A stretch of DNA of 64,000 nucleotides, from assembly GCA_011391405.1 (NCBI GenBank), contig JAABQQ010000216.1, positions 1 through 64,000 on the forward strand, written 5' to 3'. Numbering within the stretch: position 1 is the first letter of the stretch; each line of letters starts with the position of its first letter. This DNA comes from Gammaproteobacteria bacterium (GTDB lineage: Bacteria; Pseudomonadota; Gammaproteobacteria; Steroidobacterales; Steroidobacteraceae). The notes below the pieces were generated by a model, which had not been told where the DNA came from, made no database searches, and saw nothing but the letters and a program-made list of their open reading frames with translations. Below, in pieces: positions 16,872 through 28,559 of the stretch. The translations under genes were made by a program, and so were the position numbers.

Positions 16872-18188
16872 ATGACCCTGCGCAAAGACGAATATGCGCG
16901 CCGCCGCAAGCAACTCATGAAGCTCATGGGCAAGGGCGCCATCGCCATCATCCCCTCGGCACCCGAGCGTCAGCGCAACAGCGACGTCCATTACCACTAT
17001 CGGCCGGACAGCGATTTCCACTACCTCACGGGCTTCAACGAACCCGAGGCGGTGGCGGTGCTGATTCCCGGTCGCGAGCAGGCTGAATACATCCTGTTCG
17101 TGCGCGACCGTGATCCCACCCGCGAAACCTGGGACGGTCGTCGCGCCGGTCCCGACGGAGCGGTGCGGGATTACGGCGCCGACGACGCTTTCCCGGTCGG
17201 CGACATCGACGACATCCTCCCGGGACTGCTCGAGCGCTGCGGGCGCGTCTACTACTCGATGGGTGTGAACCTCGATTTCGACCAGCGCGTGGTCGGCTGG
17301 GTGAATACGCTGCGGGGCCAGACCAAGCTCGGCATCCACAGCCCGCAGGAATTCGTCGCGCTCGAACACCCGCTGCACGACATGCGGCTGTACAAGAGTC
17401 GCGCCGAGGCAGGGGTCATGAAGCGTTCGGCGCAGATCGCGGTGGGCGCGCACGTGCGGGCGATGCGGACCACCCGGCCCGGCGTCACCGAATACGAGGT
17501 GATGGCCGAGCTGCTGCACGAGTTCCACCGGCACCAGGCCGACATCTCGTACCACCCGATCGTGGGCGGCGGCGCGAACGGCTGCATCCTGCATTACCAC
17601 GAGAACGCAGACACGCTGCGCGACGGCGACCTGCTGCTGATCGACGCCGGCTGCGAATACGGCCTGTACGCGTCGGACATCACGCGCACCTTCCCGGTCA
17701 ACGGCCGTTTCTCGCCTGCACAGAAGGCGATCTACGACATCGTGCTCGATGCGCAGGAAGCCGCGTTCGCCTGCATCAAGCCGGGCAACCACTGGAACGA
17801 GCCGCACGATGCAGCGGTTCGCGCCATCACGCAGGGCCTGGTCAAGGTCGGCCTGCTCAAGGGCCGGATGCCGGCGTTGATCAAGGAAGAGGCTTACCGC
17901 AAGTTCTACATGCACCGCACCGGGCACTGGCTCGGCATGGACGTGCACGACGTCGGCGAATACAAGGTTGGCGCCGAATGGCGCGTGTTCGAGCCAGGCA
18001 TGGCGCTGACGGTCGAACCGGGTATCTACATTCCGGCCGGCACCAAGGGCGTGCCGAAGCGCTGGTGGAACATCGGCGTGCGGATCGAGGACGACGTGCT
18101 GGTCACGTCCAGCGGTTACGAACTGCTCACGTCCGGCCTGCCCCGCACCACGGCTGAAATCGAGCGCGTGATGGCGTCGGCCGCCTGA
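16872..18188 (+). CDS. pepP: Xaa-Pro aminopeptidase PepP
   Basis: PepP removes an N-terminal residue when proline is in the second position. The 438-residue protein has an N-terminal aminopeptidase P domain (QRNSDVHYHYRPDSDFHYLTGF) and a C-terminal M24 pita-bread domain. The five dinuclear metal ligands are present: D258, D269, H352, E382 and E406, almost the same numbers as in E. coli PepP. It sits 41 bases after ygfB and just before ubiH, the conserved order. Confidence 0.96.
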   Translation: MTLRKDEYARRRKQLMKLMGKGAIAIIPSAPERQRNSDVHYHYRPDSDFHYLTGFNEPEAVAVLIPGREQAEYILFVRDRDPTRETWDGRRAGPDGAVRDYGADDAFPVGDIDDILPGLLERCGRVYYSMGVNLDFDQRVVGWVNTLRGQTKLGIHSPQEFVALEHPLHDMRLYKSRAEAGVMKRSAQIAVGAHVRAMRTTRPGVTEYEVMAELLHEFHRHQADISYHPIVGGGANGCILHYHENADTLRDGDLLLIDAGCEYGLYASDITRTFPVNGRFSPAQKAIYDIVLDAQEAAFACIKPGNHWNEPHDAAVRAITQGLVKVGLLKGRMPALIKEEAYRKFYMHRTGHWLGMDVHDVGEYKVGAEWRVFEPGMALTVEPGIYIPAGTKGVPKRWWNIGVRIEDDVLVTSSGYELLTSGLPRTTAEIERVMASAA

Positions 18189-18210
18189 CCAGGGGATGCC
18201 GTTGAGCACG

Positions 18211-19449
18211 ATGTCTGCCAAATACGACCTCGCCATCGTCGGTGGTGGCCTGGTCGGCGCCTCGCTGGCGCTGTCGCTCGCGCCGCTTGGACTCCGCATC
18301 GCCCTGGTCGAAGCCGTGCCGCCCGTACAGGGCGAGCAACACCCGAGTTTCGACGAACGCACGACCGCACTGGCCAACGGCACCGTCCGCGCCTTCAAGA
18401 CCCTGGGTGTCTGGACCGGCATGGAGCGCGAGGCCGCGCCCATCCGCAAGATTCACATCTCCGACCAGGGTCGCTTTGGCGCTGCGCGCATCGACGCGGC
18501 TGAGCAGGGGCTCGAGGCGCTGGGCTACGTCGTGCCGAACCGAGCGATCGGTGCGGCGCTGTGGCAAGGCCTGTCACGGGCGCCCGCGGTCGAGGTGATC
18601 GCGCCGGCCAGGGTGACAGGCAGCGAACTGGCAGATGAGAGTCGTATCGTGCATTACGACGTGGCGGGTCACGCGCGTTCGCTCAGCGCCAGGCTGGTCG
18701 TGGCCGCCGACGGGATTCGCTCGCTGGTCCGCGAACAGGCGGGTATCGAAGCCGAGCACATCGGCTACGAGCAGGTCGCACTCACGGCCGTCATGACCAC
18801 GCAGCGGTTCCACGACTACGTCGCGTACGAGCGTTTCACCGAAGAAGGCCCGATCGCGATCCTGCCGCTGACCGACGGTCGCTGCGGCATGGTCTGGACG
18901 CGCAAGCCCGCTGAGGTCGAGCGGATGCTCGCGTTGTCGGACGACGAGTTCCTGCGCGAGTTCCAGGCGGCGTTTGGCTTCCGGCTCGGGCGGTTCCTGC
19001 GCATCGGCCAGCGCGCCTCGTACAACCTCATGCTCTCGCGGGCCGACCGCCACATTGCGCAGCGGCTCGCCGTCGTCGGCAACGCCGCGCAGGGCCTGCA
19101 TCCCATCGCGGGGCAGGGTTTCAACCTGGGATTGCGCGACGCGATGAGCCTCGCGGAAGTCATCGCTGACCGGCGCGTGGCCGGCACGATGGATCCGGGC
19201 GATGCGAACCTGTTGCAGGACTATGCCGACTGGCGCGAGAGCGATCGCCGCCGCATCGTCGCCTTCACCGATGGCCTCGTGCGCCTCTTCGCGACGCCGT
19301 TGGGTGTGCTGCGAAGCCTGCGCAGCCTCGGTATCCTCGCTTTCGACGTGCTGCCACCCGCGAAGTCCGCGCTCGCACGGTTGAGCGTGGGTGCGGCTGA
19401 GCGCGTGCCGCGGCTGGCCCGCGGCGTCCCCCTCGCCGGAATCCGTTGA
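18211..19449 (+). CDS. ubiH: 2-octaprenyl-6-methoxyphenol hydroxylase UbiH
   Basis: This FAD monooxygenase hydroxylates a ring position in ubiquinone synthesis. The product has the Rossmann dinucleotide motif YDLAIVGGGLVGASLA, the DERTTALANGTVRAFKTLGVW segment typical of UbiH, the DG motif LVVAADGIRSLVREQAGI, and the second FAD motif VGNAAQGLHPIAGQGFNLGLRD. ATG 18211 gives 412 residues; ATG 18196 has no room for a ribosome site, and TTG 18202, six bases after AGGGG, is another option. It is directly followed by ubiI. Confidence 0.92.
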   Translation: MSAKYDLAIVGGGLVGASLALSLAPLGLRIALVEAVPPVQGEQHPSFDERTTALANGTVRAFKTLGVWTGMEREAAPIRKIHISDQGRFGAARIDAAEQGLEALGYVVPNRAIGAALWQGLSRAPAVEVIAPARVTGSELADESRIVHYDVAGHARSLSARLVVAADGIRSLVREQAGIEAEHIGYEQVALTAVMTTQRFHDYVAYERFTEEGPIAILPLTDGRCGMVWTRKPAEVERMLALSDDEFLREFQAAFGFRLGRFLRIGQRASYNLMLSRADRHIAQRLAVVGNAAQGLHPIAGQGFNLGLRDAMSLAEVIADRRVAGTMDPGDANLLQDYADWRESDRRRIVAFTDGLVRLFATPLGVLRSLRSLGILAFDVLPPAKSALARLSVGAAERVPRLARGVPLAGIR

Positions 19450-19451
19450 GC

Positions 19452-20702
19452 ATGGCCACGCCGCGCCGCAAATTCGATTTCGACATCGTCATCGTCGGCA
19501 GCGGCATGGTCGGCACCTGTCTCGCCGCGCTCCTGGCGCGCGAAGATGCGCTTTCCAGCTGGAAAATCGCGCTGGTAGACCCGGCCGGACCGCGCAAGCC
19601 GGACGATCGCGCAATGGACCTGCGCGTGTCGGCACTGTCACGCGCGTCAGAGCGCATCCTGACTGCGGCCCGCGCATGGCACGCCATTGCTCCGTATGCG
19701 TCGCCGTACAGTGACATGGTCGTCTGGGACGCGGCGAGCACGCCGGACCGCCCGGATGCGCTGAAGTTCTCCGCGGCTGAGACCGCGGAACCCAATCTTG
19801 GCCACATCGTAGAGAACCTGCGCGTGCAGTGGGCGCTGCACGAGTCACCGCTGCTGCGGGGCGTGACCGAAGTGCGCAGTGCGCTCGCCGGCCTCGAGTT
19901 CGATGAAGGCTCGGCACGCGTGACGCTCGAGGATGGTCGACGGCTCGCGTGCCAGCTCGTGATCGGCGCGGACGGCAGCCAGTCCGTCGCTCGCCAGCTC
20001 GCCGGCATCGGCCGGTCGGGGTGGGCGTATGACCAGACGGCGGTGGTCGCGCACCTGCACACCGCGAAGCCACATCGCGAGACAGCATGGCAGCGTTTCC
20101 TGCCAAGCGGTCCGTTCGCGTTCCTGCCGCTCAAGGACGGTCGCGTTTCGCTCGTGTGGAGCACGACGCCGGACGAGGCCGCATCCTTGCAGGCAGCGAG
20201 CGAGGCGGAATTCAGCGAACGGGTCTCGATCGCCAGCGACCACGTGCTTGGCAAGGTGACGCTTGCGAGCGGCCGCGCTGGTTTCCCGCTCGCGCTGTGG
20301 CATGCGCGCGCCTATGTGCAGCCACGACTCGCGCTGGTGGGCGATGCGGCCCACACGATCCACCCGCTGGCAGGGCAGGGCGTGAACCTCGGCTTCCTCG
20401 ACTGCGCGAGCCTGGTGCAGGTGCTCGCCGCAGCGTCCGCCAAGGGCGAAGAGCTGCATGGCTTGCGCGTGCTGCGTCGCTATGAACGCTGGCGCCGGAG
20501 CGAGAACGCGGTCGTCATGGGCGCCTGTGACACGATTAACCGGCTCTTCACCGAGAAGAGCGTGGCAATCGCGGGACTGCGGCGCTTCGGCCTGTCGGTG
20601 GTGACGAGCCAGGCCTTCCTGCGCCGCACGCTGGTCGAGCGCGCTCTTGGCGTGGGCGGCGATGCACCGCAACTCGCACGGCGGGCGGCTGCGACGAATT
20701 AA
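19452..20702 (+). CDS. ubiI: UbiI/VisC-like 2-polyprenylphenol hydroxylase
   Basis: A second flavin hydroxylase paralogous to UbiH. The 416-residue protein has DFDIVIVGSGMVGTCLAALL, DLRVSALSRASERILTA, LVIGADGSQSVARQLAGI and LVGDAAHTIHPLAGQGVNLGFLD, the ordered FAD motifs of the UbiH/UbiF/VisC family. It starts two bases after the ubiH stop, matching ubiH-ubiI in E. coli, where UbiI performs C5 hydroxylation. The assignment as UbiI rather than another Ubi hydroxylase rests on position. In E. coli gcvTHP comes next; here it does not. Confidence 0.88.
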   Translation: MATPRRKFDFDIVIVGSGMVGTCLAALLAREDALSSWKIALVDPAGPRKPDDRAMDLRVSALSRASERILTAARAWHAIAPYASPYSDMVVWDAASTPDRPDALKFSAAETAEPNLGHIVENLRVQWALHESPLLRGVTEVRSALAGLEFDEGSARVTLEDGRRLACQLVIGADGSQSVARQLAGIGRSGWAYDQTAVVAHLHTAKPHRETAWQRFLPSGPFAFLPLKDGRVSLVWSTTPDEAASLQAASEAEFSERVSIASDHVLGKVTLASGRAGFPLALWHARAYVQPRLALVGDAAHTIHPLAGQGVNLGFLDCASLVQVLAAASAKGEELHGLRVLRRYERWRRSENAVVMGACDTINRLFTEKSVAIAGLRRFGLSVVTSQAFLRRTLVERALGVGGDAPQLARRAAATN

Positions 20703-20736
20703 ACCTGGCGGGCCACCGAGCCTGCGGAGCCTCGCA

Positions 20737-22422
20737 ATGCAGAATCAAGACTGGTCGGACACGCTCTTCACGCAGTCGCCGCCGTGCCTCGGCAATCAGT
20801 TCGACGATGATCCGCTGCTGGGTTCGTGGATCAAGCGCACGCTGCCCGAGCCGATCGTGGCAGAGCTGCGCGGCGAATTGCGCGAGCTGGGCGCGCTCGC
20901 TGGCGGCGATCTGTACCGGTTGCAGCAGGCTGATCTCGCCAATGAGCCGGTGCTCACGCAATGGGATCCCTGGGGCAAGCGCATCGACGAAGTCGTCGTG
21001 TCGCCGCTGTGGCGCGAGGCCGAGCGCCTCGCCGCCAGGCATGGCCTGGTCGCGACCGGTTACGAGCCGGCGATGGGTCGCCACGCTCGTATCGCGCAAT
21101 TCCTCAAGGTCTACCTGTTCCACCCGTCGACGGATGTGTACACCTGCCCGCTGGCAATGACGGACGGCGCGGCGCGCTGCCTGCTGGAATCCGGCAACCA
21201 CGAGCTGATCGATCGCGCGTTGCCGCACCTCACCTCGCGTGACCCCGCGACGTTCTGGACCAGCGGCCAGTGGATGACCGAGGCCGTGGGCGGTTCCGAC
21301 GTCGGCCGTTCCGAAACGCGGGCGGTACCTGACGAGGAGGGTGGCTGGCGCCTGTACGGCCGCAAATGGTTCACGTCGGCCGTCACGTCGCAGGTGGCGC
21401 TCACGCTCGCTCGGCCCGAAGGCAATCCGCCGGGCGGCAAGGGCCTGGCGATGTATTACATCGAGATTCGCGACCTCGACGGCAAGCTGAACGGCATCCG
21501 CGTCGACCGGCTCAAGGACAAGCTTGGCACGCGCAAGGTGCCGACGGCCGAGTTGCTGCTCGATGGCACGCGCGCGGCCTTGGTCGGACCGGCGCTGAAC
21601 GGCACCCACTCGATTGAGCCGATGCTCGGCGTCACGCGGATGTGGAACAGCGTCTGCGCAGTCTCGTTCATGCGTCGCGGCCTGTCGTTGGCCCGGTCCT
21701 ACGCCAGGGAGCGCAAGGCGTTCGGCCAGCCGCTCGAGCAGTTGCCGCTGCATGCCGACACGCTGGCAGGTCTCGAGGCCGAGACCTGGGGCGCCTTCCT
21801 GATGACGTTCCTGCTGGTCGAATTGAACGGCCGGATCGAGCGCAACGAGATCGACGACCAGCAGCGTGCCCTGCTGCGGCTCATGACTCCACTCACCAAG
21901 CTGATCACCGGCAAGCAGGCAGTGGCGGTGGTGACCGAGGTGATCGAGAGTTTCGGCGGGGCGGGCTATGTCGAGAACACCGGCTTGCCGCAGTTGCTGC
22001 GCGACACGCACGTGCTGCCGATCTGGGAAGGCACCACCAACGTGCTGTCGCTCGATGCGCTGCTGCGCAGTGACCTCCATGCGGGACTGGCGGCACTGAT
22101 GGCGCGGGCGTCCGCGTGCCTGCGAACCGTTGCGGAGCCGCGCATGGTCGCAGCCACGCAGCAGGCGCTGGGCGCGCTGGAACGCGTGGCGCTGGTGCTT
22201 GAAAGCGGGCAGGAGCCCGAAGTGCTGCAGGCCGGTGCGAGGCGGCTCGCGATGACGCTGGCGCGGGCACTGCAGCTGACGCTGCTGTGCGAACACGCCC
22301 AGTGGATGATCGACCATGGCGGCGACCGTCGCGGGTACGCGGCGGCGATGCGGTTTGCGCGTCAGCCGGTCGACCTGATGACGGAAGTGGATCCCGAGGC
22401 GGATCGCCTGCTGCTCGGCTGA
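20737..22422 (+). CDS. AidB-like acyl-CoA dehydrogenase
   Basis: The 561-residue flavoprotein has the long N-terminal domain of AidB-type dehydrogenases and the core motifs FWTSGQWMTEAVGGSDVG, GRKWFTSAVTS, LGTRKVPTAEL, ARERKAFGQPLEQLPLHA and LRDTHVLPIWEGTTNVLSLD. AidB is part of the adaptive response to alkylation and binds DNA, but no ada or alkB gene is adjacent. A general acyl-CoA or short-chain role is also possible. GGAG lies 7 bases before ATG 20737. It begins 34 bases after ubiI and may belong to that operon. Confidence 0.85.
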   Translation: MQNQDWSDTLFTQSPPCLGNQFDDDPLLGSWIKRTLPEPIVAELRGELRELGALAGGDLYRLQQADLANEPVLTQWDPWGKRIDEVVVSPLWREAERLAARHGLVATGYEPAMGRHARIAQFLKVYLFHPSTDVYTCPLAMTDGAARCLLESGNHELIDRALPHLTSRDPATFWTSGQWMTEAVGGSDVGRSETRAVPDEEGGWRLYGRKWFTSAVTSQVALTLARPEGNPPGGKGLAMYYIEIRDLDGKLNGIRVDRLKDKLGTRKVPTAELLLDGTRAALVGPALNGTHSIEPMLGVTRMWNSVCAVSFMRRGLSLARSYARERKAFGQPLEQLPLHADTLAGLEAETWGAFLMTFLLVELNGRIERNEIDDQQRALLRLMTPLTKLITGKQAVAVVTEVIESFGGAGYVENTGLPQLLRDTHVLPIWEGTTNVLSLDALLRSDLHAGLAALMARASACLRTVAEPRMVAATQQALGALERVALVLESGQEPEVLQAGARRLAMTLARALQLTLLCEHAQWMIDHGGDRRGYAAAMRFARQPVDLMTEVDPEADRLLLG

Positions 22423-22494
22423 CGCATACCTCTCCCATGTACGCATGGGGTCGCATGCAACGCGGATAGACACCCGGATCCTGCAGCGAGGAGC

Positions 22495-22526
22495 CTTCAC
22501 CCCAGCACTCTCCCGCCAATGCGGGA
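22495..22526. repeat. REP-like hairpin repeat, degenerate copy
   Basis: The stretch beginning CTTCACCCCAGCACTCTCCC and ending GCGGGA resembles the clearer copy at 46115-46152 (CCTCACCCCAACCCTCTCCC, then an AGCGGGAGAGGG arm). The hairpin here is short: TCCCGC with GCGGGA. It lies just before the DUF2189 gene. Confidence 0.45.
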
Positions 22527-22539
22527 TACGGAGTAAAAG

Positions 22540-23442
22540 GTGTCATCGCTGATTCGGGGGCAACAGCCGATGATGACCGAAGCCTCGCCGGGTGACGTGC
22601 CAACCGATGCGCCCGTCGCCACCACAGCTGACGACGCGAACGCCCTGCCGTTCGTCGCGCCTTGCCGCACGCTCGGCACGTGGGAGCCCATTGGCTGGCT
22701 GAGACTTGCCTGGGGTGACTTCAAGACTGCGCCGCGGCAAAGCCTGACTTACGGTGCGGTCGTCGTCCTGCTGGGCTGGGTGCTCGCGTACATCGCCATC
22801 CACTTCGGCGGCTACTTCGAGCTGCTGGCGCTGGTCTCCGGTTTCATCCTGGTCGCGCCACTGCTCGCGGTCGGCACCTATTCGATCAGCGAACAGATCG
22901 AGCGCGGACTGCCGCCAACGCTGCGGCGCTGTCTGGTCGTGGGGCGCCGTGCTTTCGGCAACCTGATGGTCTTCGCGCTGATCCTGATGATCGTGTTCCT
23001 GGTCTGGTGGCGCGCAGCCTCGGCGGTTCACATCTTCTTCCCCGTCGACATGACGACACCTGACTGGACCGACTACGTCCAGTTCCTGGGCATCGGCAGT
23101 GCCGTCGGCTCGATCTTTGCGGTGATCGTGTTCGCAGCCGCTGCATTCTCGTTGCCGATGCTCGTCGACCGCGAAGCAGACTCGGTCACGGCCGTCGTCA
23201 CCAGCGTCAACGCGGTATTGCGCAACAAGCCGGCAATGGCTGTGTGGGCGGCACTGATCGTGATCGCCGTGGCCCCCGGCTTCGCGCTGCTGCTGCTGGG
23301 ACGCGAGCGGGGCGCCGGGTTTGCCCTCGTGATGGGCCTGCTCGGCATCACGCTGCCCCTGATCGGGCATGCGACGTGGCATGCCTACCGCGCAACGATC
23401 GATGCATCGGCCTGGCCGAGGAACGAGCACCCCGACCCGTGA
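22540..23442 (+). CDS. DUF2189 family inner-membrane protein
   Basis: The 300-residue protein has a polar, proline-rich N-terminus of about 55 residues, then a conserved PIGWLRLAWGDFKTAPRQSLTYG segment. Six hydrophobic helices follow (around 70-115, 140-160, 185-210 and 230-275). The block LLAVGTYSISEQIERGLPPTL and RADSVTAVVTSVNAV-like spacing are typical of DUF2189. The role is unknown. GTG 22540 has GGAG seven bases upstream; ATG 22570 is the alternative. It converges on katG with only 30 bases between the genes. Confidence 0.8.
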   Translation: MSSLIRGQQPMMTEASPGDVPTDAPVATTADDANALPFVAPCRTLGTWEPIGWLRLAWGDFKTAPRQSLTYGAVVVLLGWVLAYIAIHFGGYFELLALVSGFILVAPLLAVGTYSISEQIERGLPPTLRRCLVVGRRAFGNLMVFALILMIVFLVWWRAASAVHIFFPVDMTTPDWTDYVQFLGIGSAVGSIFAVIVFAAAAFSLPMLVDREADSVTAVVTSVNAVLRNKPAMAVWAALIVIAVAPGFALLLLGRERGAGFALVMGLLGITLPLIGHATWHAYRATIDASAWPRNEHPDP

Positions 23443-23472
23443 GTCGCATGGCGCTCGTTCCAGCCTCAGGCA

Positions 23473-25731
<2,259 letters not shown>

Positions 25732-25752
25732 TTAGCGATGCCGGGCAATCCA

Positions 25753-25789
25753 AGACTTTTGCTCAATGCAATCGATTGATGGGTCCTAT
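25753..25789 (-). promoter_or_regulatory. candidate OxyR-type operator upstream of katG
   Basis: Read on the minus strand, four tetrads with exact 7-base spacers (ATAG, CAAT, ATTG, GTCT) match 12 of 16 positions of the OxyR pattern ATAG-N7-CTAT-N7-ATAG-N7-CTAT. The spacing is exact but the last tetrad is weak. Peroxide control of katG by OxyR is well known in gammaproteobacteria, so the location is sensible. Confidence 0.35.
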
Positions 25790-25814
25790 GGTGTGGTCGG
25801 GCATACGCACCCGA

Positions 25815-26555
25815 CTACGTCATCAGGCGCACGAGCCAGTGCGAGACTGTTGACCACTCATCGGTCCTGGCGACCAGCAATCGCAGCGGACCCGACACTG
25901 CAAGGGCCAGACCGCCCCATAACGTCACCGGGTGAATGCGTCCGAGCGCCTTCCAGTCCCAGACGAAGAGCGGCACGAGGAACAGCGTACCCACCGCGAG
26001 CACTATTGGTGGGCCGAGTCCCAGCAGCAGGGCCCACCGCGCCACCGCGGGTGGCAGCAGCGCGATCGTTCCGAGCAGCATGTAGCGCTTGTGCGCCTGC
26101 GAGTCGCGACGCCGGGCGCGCATTCCAGCGATGACGAACACAGCAAACAGCGTGATCGCAACCAGCGGCACGATCATGAAGCGATACGGATCCATGCCGA
26201 ACGGAGCAACGCCCCGGAGCACTGCGTGCAGTGCGACGAGAGCACCGACCACTACCATAACGACCGCCACGCCAGCAACGATCACGCCGAGTCGACGGTG
26301 CAGGTCGATGCGTCGGGCAGCCACGAGCCGCGTCTGGATGAACAGCAGCACCACCCAGGCCGTGAACAGGAACGCATGCAGGTGCACCAGGTGCGTGAGT
26401 GCCGGCGGCGCCGGGGTGGGCACCGGCAGGATCGGGCGCAGGAAGTACGTCCGTGCGAAACCCAGGATGGCAACTGCCAGGATGGCGACGGCCATGCCGC
26501 CGTAGAACCGGCGCTCGGCGCCAGCTGTCATTCGTATCGAGCCGGGCACTGGCAT
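25815..26555 (-). CDS. seven-helix integral membrane protein, unknown function
   Basis: The 246-residue protein is mostly hydrophobic, with about seven membrane helices. It carries conserved-looking histidines (LTHLVHLHAFLFTAW in helix 2 and HRRLG after helix 3) and a positive loop RARRRDSQAHKRYM. The histidine placement recalls haem- or copper-binding membrane proteins such as DUF420/CtaM-like families, but I cannot assign it. I chose ATG 26555 because GGGAGA lies seven bases upstream; ATG 26585 lacks a site. It precedes katG with a 131-base gap holding the katG control region. Confidence 0.65.
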   Translation of the reverse strand: MPVPGSIRMTAGAERRFYGGMAVAILAVAILGFARTYFLRPILPVPTPAPPALTHLVHLHAFLFTAWVVLLFIQTRLVAARRIDLHRRLGVIVAGVAVVMVVVGALVALHAVLRGVAPFGMDPYRFMIVPLVAITLFAVFVIAGMRARRRDSQAHKRYMLLGTIALLPPAVARWALLLGLGPPIVLAVGTLFLVPLFVWDWKALGRIHPVTLWGGLALAVSGPLRLLVARTDEWSTVSHWLVRLMT

Positions 26556-26727
26556 GGCCGATCTCCCTTTGTGGACCGACAGCATGACAGACGCCGGAAC
26601 GGTGTTCCGCGTCCATGTCGATGTCGGTTTTCAGGACGCCGCCCGGGCCCCTATCGGTCGGGCCTTATTGCGGCCGCGTCCATGCCGCGCGGATACTGCT
26701 CACATCGGGGCGTGCGGGAGGGCTGTC

Positions 26728-27411
26728 ATGCGCAAGACTCGCGACCGATGGGCATTGAAGTTCGCGGCGATCCTGCTGGCGCCGTTGCTCCTGGGTACGA
26801 CCTACAAATGGGTCGATCCACAGGGTCAGGTGCACTTCACCGACTCGCCGCCGCGAGCAGGCACTGCCTACGAGGCGGTCGCGCCGCCCCATTCGCCATC
26901 AGTGTCCCCAGCGGCCCCGTCCACCAATCAACCAACACGTGCTGCTCCTGAGGCCGCCCCGGCGGCTGCGGCCGAATCACCGTCACGCCACGTTGCCGAG
27001 ACTGCAAGTGCGTTCCCCGACGACACACGCTGTATCGACGCGCTGTTCCAGCTGGAGGTGCTGGCCGGCGACTGGAAGGTTTACAAGCCGGGGCCCGGTA
27101 ACGACCGGACCTACCTGGCCGATCGTGATCGGCCGGCTGAAGTCGCACGATTGAGCGTCGAGCGTGACGCAAAGTGCAGCGACGAGCCCGAGGTGCTTGC
27201 ATCGCAGCAGCGGCGTGCGAGCGAATTGTTCGAGGCGCTGAGCCCGGGCTGCAGGGAAGCGCGTGAGAAGCTGCAGAACCTGCAGCGGCCGACTGCCCAC
27301 AGTGCGCCGTCGGACATCGAGAAGCAGCAGTCCTACATTGCGGCACATTGCCCCGACGTCAGCCGCGACGGAGTCTGGCTGGCTGACTGGATCTGGGTGC
27401 GACATCGGTGA
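26728..27411 (+). CDS. secreted DUF4124 domain protein
   Basis: The 227-residue product has a short signal peptide (residues 10-23) leading directly into TYKWVDPQGQVHFTDSPPRAGTAYE, the DUF4124 domain common in gammaproteobacterial periplasmic proteins. A proline/alanine-rich linker (about 50-85) precedes a C-terminal domain with several cysteines (DTRCIDAL, DAKCSDEP, SPGCREA, AAHCPDVS) that could form two disulphides. Function is unknown. It ends nine bases before rsgA. Confidence 0.75.
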   Translation: MRKTRDRWALKFAAILLAPLLLGTTYKWVDPQGQVHFTDSPPRAGTAYEAVAPPHSPSVSPAAPSTNQPTRAAPEAAPAAAAESPSRHVAETASAFPDDTRCIDALFQLEVLAGDWKVYKPGPGNDRTYLADRDRPAEVARLSVERDAKCSDEPEVLASQQRRASELFEALSPGCREAREKLQNLQRPTAHSAPSDIEKQQSYIAAHCPDVSRDGVWLADWIWVRHR

Positions 27412-27420
27412 ACTGAGGTC

Positions 27421-28491
27421 ATGGAGCTGGTTGAACTGGGCCTGACGCATTGGTTCGAGGAAATGGCCAGGGAGCTGCACGGTCCGGATGTGCCCGTTGC
27501 CCGGGTGACGGCGGTCGACCGGGGTCGCTACCTCATCCGCGACGAGCACGGCGAGATACCTGCCGAGCTGACGGGGAAATTTCTCCATGCCGCCCGATCT
27601 TCAGTCGACCTGCCCTGCGTGGGGGATTGGGTTTGCGTGAGCTATCTGGATGCAAGATCGCACGCGACGATTCATGACGTGCTTCCGCGCAGGTCGCTTC
27701 TGCGGCGGAAGGCCCCCGGCCGGGACATCGAATTCCAGATGATCGCTGCCAACATCGATGTGGCGTTCGTCATCCAGGCCTGTCACTTCGATTTCAACGT
27801 GCGCCGGCTCGAGCGCTACCTGGTGATCGTGCGTGAGGGGCACATCGAGCCCGTGCTGCTGCTGACCAAGACGGACCTGGTCAGCCCGGAAGAGTTGGAA
27901 CACTTGATCGGCAGGATCCGCCTTGCCGGTATCGACGCGAGAATCGTCGCCCTCAGTAACGTGACGGGCGAAGGCATCGATCGCGTTCGCGAACTCGTGT
28001 GCCCCGGGCAGACCTACTGCCTGCTCGGCTCATCGGGCGTCGGCAAGACCACGCTCATCAATCATCTCGCGGCCGGCTCCACCCTGGAAACCAGGGAGGT
28101 CAGCCACACGGGCGAGGGACGTCACACGACCACGCGCCGCCAGCTCATCGTGCTCGAGCATGGGGGCCTGTTGATCGACCTGCCCGGCATGCGCGAGCTG
28201 GGGATGCTCGGGGTCGGCGAGGGCATGGACGAAGCCTTCGCTGACATCGGTGCACTCGCCAGGAACTGCCGATTCACCGATTGCAGCCATGCCAGCGAGC
28301 CGGGTTGCGCCGTTCGTGCGGCAATCGCAACACACGAATTGAGTGAAGAGCACCTGCAGAACTATCTGAAGCTCGCGAAAGAGTCGCAATTCAACGATCT
28401 GTCTTACGTCGAGCGGCGCAAGAAAGACAAGGCGTTCGGCCGCTTCGTGCATTCCGTCTTGAAACACAAGGACCGGCAGGACGACAGCTAG
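27421..28491 (+). CDS. rsgA: ribosome small-subunit GTPase RsgA
   Basis: RsgA is a late assembly factor of the 30S subunit. The 356-residue protein has an N-terminal OB fold and a circularly permuted GTPase order: TKTD (G4) first, then the Walker A loop G203-SSGVG-K209-TT and DLPG (G3). A C-terminal zinc knuckle has ligands C283, C288, H290 and C296. All features match E. coli RsgA. It converges on ispG across a 68-base GC-rich gap. Confidence 0.95.
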   Translation: MELVELGLTHWFEEMARELHGPDVPVARVTAVDRGRYLIRDEHGEIPAELTGKFLHAARSSVDLPCVGDWVCVSYLDARSHATIHDVLPRRSLLRRKAPGRDIEFQMIAANIDVAFVIQACHFDFNVRRLERYLVIVREGHIEPVLLLTKTDLVSPEELEHLIGRIRLAGIDARIVALSNVTGEGIDRVRELVCPGQTYCLLGSSGVGKTTLINHLAAGSTLETREVSHTGEGRHTTTRRQLIVLEHGGLLIDLPGMRELGMLGVGEGMDEAFADIGALARNCRFTDCSHASEPGCAVRAAIATHELSEEHLQNYLKLAKESQFNDLSYVERRKKDKAFGRFVHSVLKHKDRQDDS

Positions 28492-28559
28492 TACAGTGGA
28501 TTCGTCCGGCGCCCCCGCGCCCCTGCGCCTCCGCGCGCCGGGCGAGCTGCGCACGAGAT

